Assembly (NCBI GenBank): GCA_021776515.1
Contig: JAJFFS010000001.1
Span: 1 to 61,223 of the forward strand
Source of the DNA: Robiginitomaculum sp.
Lineage (GTDB): Bacteria > Pseudomonadota > Alphaproteobacteria > Caulobacterales > Maricaulaceae
Reading direction: 5' to 3'
Length of the DNA stretch: 61,223 bases
A model generated the notes under the pieces. It worked only from the letters and a program-made list of their open reading frames with translations. It did not search any database and was not told the origin of the DNA. Shown one piece after another: positions 54,021 to 61,223 of the stretch (the stretch's first letter is position 1; the number at the start of each line of letters is the position of its first letter). Made by a program: the position numbers and the translations under genes.

Positions 54021-54758
54021 TCAAGTCGTGGATTCTACTTTGGCGGCGGCAAGGATTGAGCCTTGCCCGTCCGCCTGCAAAAGAATGGCGCAACCCCCAT
54101 CAGCGGGCATAGGCAGCACCATACGCGTATGGCCACCTGTCCAGTCAGCAAGCCTGGTCATGCTGGAAACCATATTGACCTGAACCAGATTTTTACCTTT
54201 GTTTTCGCCATTTTTGACCTCGACACTCTGACTACCGGGTGCATAAGCGGCCATCCAAATTCCCATTTTTTCAACGGTATCGCCAGTAATATCAAGAACT
54301 ATCTGACCTTCAGCATTCAAATGTGCCTGCATAATGGGTGCAGCGCTATCCGCGCTTTGGTTCTCTTGGTAAATAGCCTTGCTTATCCGATCCTGATGCA
54401 CGCCTTTATAGATGCCATTGCCGTTAAGCACCACTTGAGGCGTATAGACACGTGGCTTGGCCAGCGCCTTGCCATAGGCATATTGGCGTGTCGTAAAAGC
54501 GGGCATGGCAAAGGTATCCTGCCAGCCCAGATAATCCCAGTAATCAACGGCAAAACTAAGAGCGATAACATTGTCTTGCGTCGCCAGATCAGCCAGAAAC
54601 GCATTAGCCTTGGGGCAATTTGGACAACCCTGTGAGGTAAAGAGCTCAACCACCACAGGGCGCGCGGCACGTGTGTCAGGCACAGTCTCCTGTGCGGTGC
54701 TGGCCATGGCCAGCCCCAACACCCCGATAAGAATGAAAAGTGCGCGTATTGTCATCAT
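54021..54758 (-). CDS. DUF1223 thioredoxin-like exported protein
   Basis: A 245-residue protein with a signal peptide (to about residue 23) and a thioredoxin-like domain whose active-site-like CxxC is in ELFTSQGCPNCPKANAFL. The segment VIALSFAVDYWDYLGWQDTFA is a family hallmark of DUF1223. It is probably a periplasmic oxidoreductase of unknown substrate. Convergent with the helicase gene. Confidence 0.88.
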   Translation of the reverse strand: MMTIRALFILIGVLGLAMASTAQETVPDTRAARPVVVELFTSQGCPNCPKANAFLADLATQDNVIALSFAVDYWDYLGWQDTFAMPAFTTRQYAYGKALAKPRVYTPQVVLNGNGIYKGVHQDRISKAIYQENQSADSAAPIMQAHLNAEGQIVLDITGDTVEKMGIWMAAYAPGSQSVEVKNGENKGKNLVQVNMVSSMTRLADWTGGHTRMVLPMPADGGCAILLQADGQGSILAAAKVESTT

Positions 54759-54814
54759 GGCAACCTAGCTACCATTTTATACACACACCAATCAATTGCC
54801 CGTGAAGGTCACAA

Positions 54815-54857
54815 GCACTTCCCGAAAAGTGGAACCCGGGTTTCGGATAAGAAGTGC
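54815..54857. repeat. Dispersed palindromic repeat of alphaproteobacterial type
   Basis: GCACTTC and GAAGTGC (outer) enclose CCGAAAAGTGGAACCCGGGTTTCGG (inner, 54823-54846 region), a near-perfect hairpin. The wording CCGAAAAGTGG...GGTTTTCGG is known as a multi-copy intergenic repeat in rhizobial genomes. It lies downstream of acnA. Confidence 0.6.
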
Positions 54858-54879
54858 GGTAAAGCAAAGAGACAGAGCC

Positions 54880-57558
54880 TTAATCCCGCGCCAGATTGCG
54901 CAATACGTAATGCAAAATGCCGCCATTGCGATAATACGCCATCTCGTCATCAGTATCGATACGCACCAGTGCCTCAAACGAAGTGGTACTGCCATCTGCT
55001 GATGTGATTTGCACGCCAATCTTTGATTGTGGCGCAATACTGTCCAGCCCGGAGATAGAGATGGTTTCATCGCCTGTCAGGCCCAGGCCTTCACGGTTAA
55101 GCCCATCGGTAAACTGTAGCGGCAGAACACCCATACCAATGAGGTTAGAGCGGTGAATACGCTCATAACTTTCAACCACAACAGCGCGAACACCTAAAAG
55201 CCGTGTACCCTTGGCCGCCCAGTCCCGCGAAGAACCGGTGCCATATTCCTTGCCGCCAATAACAACCAGCGGAACACCGTCATCTGCGTATTGCATGGCG
55301 GCATCATAAATGGACGTCGTATTCCCATCCGGGAAATGCTTGCTCATCCCGCCTTCAACATCATCCAGCATGAGGTTTTTAATGCGGATGTTGGCAAAGG
55401 TGCCGCGCATCATCACGTTATGATTGCCCCGGCGTGAACCATAGGAATTAAACTCGCTGGGTGGCACCTGGTGATCGCGCAGATACTCCCCGGCGGGGCT
55501 GTTGGCGGTAATGGAACCAGCAGGGCTAATATGGTCAGTGGTAATACTATCACCAAAAAGTCCCAGAATACGGGCGTTTTGAATATCCCTGACCGGGGCA
55601 ACATCCATGGTCATGCCTTCAAAAAACGGTGGGTTCTGGATATAGGTCGAAGACGGATTCCAGTCATAGGTTTGACCGCCCGTGACCTCAATTTTCTGCC
55701 AATGCTCATCGCCCTTGAACACATCGGAATAACGCTTGGCAAACATTTCCGGCGTTACGCAATCGCGCACGGTTTGGGCAACCTCCTGTGTGCTGGGCCA
55801 AATGTCGCGCAAATATACCGGGTTACCGTCACCATCTTCGCCCAAAGCATCTTTGGTGATGTCTACATTCAAAGAGCCGGCAATGGCATAGGCCACCACC
55901 AGTGGCGGCGATGCCAGATAATTTGCCTTGATGTCCGGGCCAATGCGCCCTTCAAAATTACGATTGCCCGATAGTACCGAACAGGACACCAGATCACCAT
56001 CCTTGATCGCCTTGGAAAACTTCTCCGGCAGCGGCCCGGAATTACCAATACAGGTTGTGCAGCCATACCCCACAAGGTTAAAGCCAAGGGCATCCAGATC
56101 GTCCTGCAACCCGGCCTTTTCCATATAATCGGTGACCACTTGCGAGCCCGGTGCCAGCGAGGTTTTCACCCACGGTTTTACTTTCAGGCCTTTTTCAACT
56201 GCGTTTCGGGCCAAAAGTCCGGCCCCCAACATCACCGAAGGATTGGAGGTGTTGGTGCAGGAGGTAATCGCAGCAATGAAAATATCACCGTGGCTGACAC
56301 TATAATCCTCACCATCAACGGCGACGGCGCGGTCAACATCAGCAGCTTTCCCAAATACCTTGTCCATGGCACCAGCAAAGGCAGTGCTTGCATTGTCCAA
56401 CTGGATACGATCCTGCGGACGTTTCGGGCCAGCAATTGATGGCTTTACTGCACCAAGGTCCAGCGAAATTGTTTTTGTGAAAACAGGCTCTGATCCGGTT
56501 TCGCGCCATAGACCTTGTGTCTTGGCGTAGGCTTCGACCAACGCAACACGATCCGCATCGCGCCCCGTGGCGGTCAGGTACGTGATGGTATCTTTATCAA
56601 TGGGGAAAAAGCCGCAGGTTGCGCCATATTCCGGAGCCATATTGGCCAATGTTGCCTGATCTTCCAGCGACAAATGATCCAGCCCGTCACCATAAAATTC
56701 AACAAATTTGCCAACCACACCCAGTTCACGCAGCATTTCCACCACGGTCAGAACCAGATCTGTTGCCGTGGCACCCTCTGGCATGGCGCCATTTAACTTG
56801 AACCCAACAACATCAGGGATCAACATGGAAATGGGCTGGCCCAGCATGGCCGCCTCGGCCTCAATGCCGCCAACGCCCCAGCCCAGCGCAGAAATGCCGT
56901 TGACCATGGTGGTGTGGCTATCGGTACCAACCAGCGTATCAGGGTAAGCAACCAGCTCGCCATTGTCCTCGTTGGTCCAGACGGTTTGGGCCAGATATTC
57001 CAGATTGACCTGATGACAAATGCCCGCACCCGGCGGCACCGCACGAAAATTGGTAAAGGCAGTGGAGCCCCAGCGCAGAAACGCATAGCGTTCCTGGTTG
57101 CGTTCAAATTCACGTGTCACGTTTTTGGCAAAACTGTCTGCATGACCAAAGTTATCAACCATCACCGAGTGGTCGATAACCAGGTCCACAGGCACTTGCG
57201 GGTTAATCACTTCGGCACTGGCACCCAGTCCCACCACCGCATCACGCATGGCGGCAAGATCAACCACAGCCGGAACACCGGTAAAGTCCTGCAGCAAAAC
57301 CCGCGCCGGGCGAAAGGCAATTTCATGACCGGAAGAACGCTTGTCCAGCCACTTTGCCACGGCCTCAATATCAGCCTTGGTGACCGAACCGCCATCTTCA
57401 TGACGTAGCAGGTTTTCAAGCAACACTTTTAATGAAAACGGCAAGGATGAGATACCGTCCAGGCCGTTTTCTTCGGCAACACGTAAATCATAATAGATGT
57501 AGGTTTTACCCGCTACGTTCATTGTGCGGCGGCAATTGAAACTATCGAGAGAGGCCAT
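54880..57558 (-). CDS. acnA: Aconitate hydratase A
   Basis: TCA-cycle enzyme that isomerises citrate to isocitrate, 892 residues. The [4Fe-4S] ligand cysteines are in ITSCTNTSNPSVMLGAG and GYGCTTCIGNSGPL. Further signatures are WGVGGIEAEAAMLGQP, the C-terminal swivel domain with YGSRRGNHNVMMRGTFAN and GKEYGTGSSRDWAAKG. I chose the ATG at 57556-57558 (MASLDSFNCRRT), the usual start; an ATG 29 codons upstream lacks support. It is divergent from the ccmG gene. Confidence 0.96.
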   Translation of the reverse strand: MASLDSFNCRRTMNVAGKTYIYYDLRVAEENGLDGISSLPFSLKVLLENLLRHEDGGSVTKADIEAVAKWLDKRSSGHEIAFRPARVLLQDFTGVPAVVDLAAMRDAVVGLGASAEVINPQVPVDLVIDHSVMVDNFGHADSFAKNVTREFERNQERYAFLRWGSTAFTNFRAVPPGAGICHQVNLEYLAQTVWTNEDNGELVAYPDTLVGTDSHTTMVNGISALGWGVGGIEAEAAMLGQPISMLIPDVVGFKLNGAMPEGATATDLVLTVVEMLRELGVVGKFVEFYGDGLDHLSLEDQATLANMAPEYGATCGFFPIDKDTITYLTATGRDADRVALVEAYAKTQGLWRETGSEPVFTKTISLDLGAVKPSIAGPKRPQDRIQLDNASTAFAGAMDKVFGKAADVDRAVAVDGEDYSVSHGDIFIAAITSCTNTSNPSVMLGAGLLARNAVEKGLKVKPWVKTSLAPGSQVVTDYMEKAGLQDDLDALGFNLVGYGCTTCIGNSGPLPEKFSKAIKDGDLVSCSVLSGNRNFEGRIGPDIKANYLASPPLVVAYAIAGSLNVDITKDALGEDGDGNPVYLRDIWPSTQEVAQTVRDCVTPEMFAKRYSDVFKGDEHWQKIEVTGGQTYDWNPSSTYIQNPPFFEGMTMDVAPVRDIQNARILGLFGDSITTDHISPAGSITANSPAGEYLRDHQVPPSEFNSYGSRRGNHNVMMRGTFANIRIKNLMLDDVEGGMSKHFPDGNTTSIYDAAMQYADDGVPLVVIGGKEYGTGSSRDWAAKGTRLLGVRAVVVESYERIHRSNLIGMGVLPLQFTDGLNREGLGLTGDETISISGLDSIAPQSKIGVQITSADGSTTSFEALVRIDTDDEMAYYRNGGILHYVLRNLARD

Positions 57559-57785
57559 GAGGTCATCCTTTTTGTTTGCAGCCACGGCGCAACGTAAAGT
57601 GGGAAGGACGCTGCCTGGCTGGTGAGTCTTAACCTTACCACTCATATTACACAGCCAAATCCCGGGGTCTATTCATCCGAAGCGTTTTCGCGCAGATTTG
57701 ACACTGTTGTAATCTATGCTGGTACGCACTTGCCAAACCGGGCCGGGCACGCCAAAACGAAAATGGCTTTGCACTGGAGCGCATC

Positions 57786-58322
57786 ATGCGTCGTCTTCTT
57801 ATTATTCTGCCGATTATATTGCTGAGCACACTTTTTGCGCTGTTCACCCTCATGATTTTGCGCGGCGAAAAAGAACCCGCTGGCTCACGTATTGTGGGAC
57901 GGGACGCACCCGCATTTGAGCTAAAAGCCCTGAATACAGACACACAGGTATTGCTTTCCAGTTACCGGGGACAGCCTGTGATCGTGAACTTTTTTGCTTC
58001 ATGGTGCGCCCCCTGCCGGGTGGAGCACCCGGCATTGATGCAACTTTCCGCGCAAGGCGTGGTAATTATCGGCATTAATTACAAAGACAAGCCGGAGGCT
58101 GCGCAAGCCTTTATCGCTGAACTTGGCAATCCTTTTGTTGCCATAGGCCAGGACACCAATGGCCGTACCGGCATTGATTTTGGTATTACCGGGGTGCCGG
58201 AAACTTTTGTCATCGGCACGGATGGCCGCGTGTTGGCAAGTTGGGCCAGCCCTCTGACCCCAAATATTATTGAAAACCGCATCCTGCCCGCACTTCTTGG
58301 CCCGCCGCCAACAGCAGATTAA
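57786..58322 (+). CDS. Thiol:disulfide oxidoreductase CcmG/DsbE-like
   Basis: A 178-residue membrane-anchored thioredoxin. One N-terminal helix (about 4-25), then a periplasmic domain with the active site C74-A-P-C77 in FFASWCAPCRVEH and the cis-Pro loop GVPETFVIGTDG. These features match CcmG/DsbE, which reduces apocytochrome c before heme attachment. In many alphaproteobacteria ccmABCD stand between acnA and ccmG; here they are missing, so the gene is an orphan. Confidence 0.88.
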   Translation: MRRLLIILPIILLSTLFALFTLMILRGEKEPAGSRIVGRDAPAFELKALNTDTQVLLSSYRGQPVIVNFFASWCAPCRVEHPALMQLSAQGVVIIGINYKDKPEAAQAFIAELGNPFVAIGQDTNGRTGIDFGITGVPETFVIGTDGRVLASWASPLTPNIIENRILPALLGPPPTAD

Positions 58323-58394
58323 CCTTGCGATAAGGCATCATATTTATGGTTAACACTGATTAACTATAGTGGGCGCCAGAACGGCGATAAAGAT

Positions 58395-58661
58395 ATGAAA
58401 ATCACCGGCCAGTCATCTTTGATTGCCGCGCAGCAGCTCGGCCTTCAACGCACCAATACCGAGGCCAAAGCCGCCTCTGCGGCATTTTTTGCTGAACTGA
58501 GAAAGGCAGCCCCTTCGACGGGGTCAACCCCCATGGCCCCACAAGCCAGCGCCACAGAACGACCCAACCAGAGCGCGCCAATAATGCGCGAAGCCCCCTT
58601 ACGCACCAGCCAGCCTGGCGCACCTTTACCGCCGGGCAGCTTGCTTAATATCGTGGTTTAA
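58395..58661 (+). CDS. Small Ala/Pro-rich protein, unknown
   Basis: An 88-residue protein without membrane segments. The N-terminus MKITGQSSLIAAQQLGLQR and a central helix (AEAKAASAAFFAEL) are followed by a disordered Pro-rich half that ends in a short hydrophobic motif GSLLNIVV. I do not recognise a family. Upstream, TTAACACTGATTAAC resembles a CtrA box but with a 6-bp instead of a 7-bp spacer, so cell-cycle or flagellar control is possible. It converges on yciB with no gap. Confidence 0.6.
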   Translation: MKITGQSSLIAAQQLGLQRTNTEAKAASAAFFAELRKAAPSTGSTPMAPQASATERPNQSAPIMREAPLRTSQPGAPLPPGSLLNIVV

Positions 58662-59213
58662 TTAGGTTTCTTTCTTTTCGTCATCAGCCATATAGTTAAG
58701 CATTAGCGGTATGTTGACCACAGTAAAACCCAAAGTCAGGGGCAATAACCCAAATACCTTGAAATTCACCCACACACTTTCGCTAAAATTACGCCAGATC
58801 AGCTCGTTCACTATTGCCAGAAACACAAAAAATCCGGTCCAGCGCCAGCTCAGCACCCGCCAGACCGCATCGGGCATCTGAAAGGCTCCGTCAAAAACCA
58901 CTTTCAGATAATATTGATTAAAAAATGCTCCGCCGCCCAGCGCCATGGCAAACAGCAAGTAGATCGCCGTGGGTTTCATTTTGATAAACGTACTATTTTG
59001 AAAATAAAGCGTTAGCCCGCCAAAAAATAGAACCAGAACCAAAGTAATGACCGGCATGATCCGCAGGCGTTTTTCACTAAGCCAGCCAATGACTAGGGCA
59101 GCACTTACGCCTAGCATCAACACACCGGTAGCCCAGAAAATACCGGCGAACTTGTAGGCCACAAAGAAAACAACCAGCGGTCCCATATCCAGCAAAAGGC
59201 GATTATTTTTCAT
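58662..59213 (-). CDS. yciB: Inner membrane-spanning protein YciB (septation protein A)
   Basis: A 183-residue YciB/IspZ protein with five membrane helices; family stretches are LDMGPLVVFFVAYKFAGIFWATG, a central FFGGLTLYFQNSTFIKMKPT and ALGGGAFFNQYYLKVVFDGAFQ. It is thought to link envelope synthesis and cell division. Located in the order ftsY-DMT transporter-yciB on the same strand, close to the usual alphaproteobacterial context. Confidence 0.92.
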   Translation of the reverse strand: MKNNRLLLDMGPLVVFFVAYKFAGIFWATGVLMLGVSAALVIGWLSEKRLRIMPVITLVLVLFFGGLTLYFQNSTFIKMKPTAIYLLFAMALGGGAFFNQYYLKVVFDGAFQMPDAVWRVLSWRWTGFFVFLAIVNELIWRNFSESVWVNFKVFGLLPLTLGFTVVNIPLMLNYMADDEKKET

Positions 59214-59225
59214 ATACGTTTACTC

Positions 59226-60056
59226 CTACCCGCCCAGCTGCATGAATATCAGACCAGCGGCAAGGGCAATGGCGGCAAAAATACGCCTTTTGCCAAAATT
59301 TTCCTTGAGGATAAAAACGCCCATAATCGCAGCAAACACTACACTTGTTTCACGTAAAGCTGTGATTTCACTCACATTTGCCATGCGCAAGGCCTGCAAA
59401 CTCAGACCATAACCAACAAAACTCATCACCCCGGCGATCATCGCCGTGCGCCATTGGCCTTTGCAGGCATCCAGAAAACCACGCCGCCTGACAGCAATGG
59501 CGGTTAGCGTCACCGGGAACATTTCAATAGTAAAAAACCAGACCACATAGCTGATGCCACTGGCGGCCGCTTTGGCCCCTGCCCCGTCATTGACCGTGTA
59601 AGCCCCGATCATTAACGCGGTTAGCAAAGCCCACATGAGCGCTGTTCGATGCGCCGGGCTGGTGCTTTTACGAAACTGGGTCAGTGCCAGCGAAGCGATA
59701 ACAAGACCAGCCAGTTTTATGGGCGGAAAGCTTTCATGCAGCAGCACAGCTGCACCTAATGCAGTCAGCAAAACCGAAGTGCCGCGCATCACCGGAAAAA
59801 CAGCCGAGAAATCCCCGTGTTTGAAGGCATGGATGGTGGCGATCTGATAGCCCCAGTGAAAAGCAATGCCGATGGCCAGATGTTTCGCCGCCAGTGGCGT
59901 TAGCGGTGCCACAAAAAATAAAAGCGGCAACGCAATCATGCCAGAAGTCAGGTTAATCAGGGCGCGATTGACCAGCCGGTCACCGGCCTGCTTGACCACC
60001 AGATTAACGCTCGCATGAAAAACCGCGCTGATGAGAATGAAAACAATCGCCAGCAC
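59226..60056 (-). CDS. EamA/DMT-superfamily transporter
   Basis: A 276-residue protein with ten predicted membrane helices and two EamA halves, a drug/metabolite transporter. Visible cues are the first-half end SVLLTALGAAVLLHESFPPIKLAGLVIASLALTQF split over two helices and the second-half ETSVVFAAIMGVFILKENFGKRRIFAAIALAAGLI. Substrate unknown. It is 3 bp downstream of ftsY and 12 bp upstream of yciB. Confidence 0.85.
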   Translation of the reverse strand: MLAIVFILISAVFHASVNLVVKQAGDRLVNRALINLTSGMIALPLLFFVAPLTPLAAKHLAIGIAFHWGYQIATIHAFKHGDFSAVFPVMRGTSVLLTALGAAVLLHESFPPIKLAGLVIASLALTQFRKSTSPAHRTALMWALLTALMIGAYTVNDGAGAKAAASGISYVVWFFTIEMFPVTLTAIAVRRRGFLDACKGQWRTAMIAGVMSFVGYGLSLQALRMANVSEITALRETSVVFAAIMGVFILKENFGKRRIFAAIALAAGLIFMQLGG

Positions 60057-60059
60057 TGA

Positions 60060-61223
<1,164 letters not shown>

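Overview
The window looks like a piece of an alphaproteobacterial chromosome, probably from a marine, CtrA-using, flagellated lineage near Caulobacterales/Hyphomonadaceae; the exact order cannot be fixed from the sequence alone. The pointers are the coxB-coxA-ctaB-coxF-ctaG-coxC-DUF983-SURF1 order next to tldD, FliX beside a DksA that has lost most zinc cysteines, candidate CtrA boxes (TTAA-N7-TTAA) and sigma-54 elements (GG-N10-GC) in front of flagellar genes, and a DUF6468/MotE-like pair behind fliM.

Left part (about 1-7060): an AT-rich, horizontally acquired integrative/mobilizable element whose right end lies in a tRNA-Thr(TGT) gene. It carries a relaxase and MobC with an oriT-like hairpin region, a LuxR-type HTH gene overlapping a truncated asparagine-oxygenase-like ORF, two small membrane proteins, a FimB-sized tyrosine recombinase, a HigBA toxin-antitoxin pair with a promoter/operator overlap, and a large serine recombinase whose last codons and stop lie inside the tRNA gene. 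Between the membrane genes and the tyrosine recombinase are two inverted copies of a 23-bp site flanking 99 bp that hold a promoter-like sequence. I read this as a possible invertible switch and consider it the most interesting item in the window.

Middle part (about 7100-36300): mainly housekeeping genes. They include a 35-codon membrane peptide gene with its own terminator, an N-acyl-D-amino-acid deacylase, metG, a low-complexity Glu/Ala protein, and an unrecognised two-gene module (coiled-coil membrane protein plus membrane-anchored VWA-like protein). Next come a GT4 glycosyltransferase, an A-type Fe-S carrier, tldD and the aa3 cytochrome oxidase operon. The remainder is a GNAT enzyme, a PLP decarboxylase and YqgE, a peroxiredoxin, an SPFH/NfeD pair, an HD hydrolase with an NrtR-like regulator, a CDF transporter, prmA with a coupled mini-ORF, a beta-lactamase-fold hydrolase and a DUF885 protein. 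An intergenic block of dispersed repeats closes this part.

Flagellar part (about 36700-52350): flgB-flgC-fliE, fliO-fliP, a secreted VWA protein with three 84-residue tandem repeats, a FlgN-like gene with flgJ and flgI, fliX-dksA, an ECF sigma factor with a DUF6768 membrane protein, flgF-flgG-flgA-flgH, then fliL-fliM-DUF6468-motE-like and an Hpt protein. Two candidate CtrA boxes (fliO, fliX) and two candidate sigma-54 promoters (flgI, flgF) suggest the early and late tiers known from Caulobacter.

Right part (52600-61223): a RhlE-like DEAD-box helicase, a DUF1223 protein, acnA, an orphan ccmG/dsbE, a small unknown gene, yciB, a DMT transporter and ftsY. The ftsY reading frame runs off the right edge through a (GGCTCT)n tract that encodes Glu-Pro repeats.
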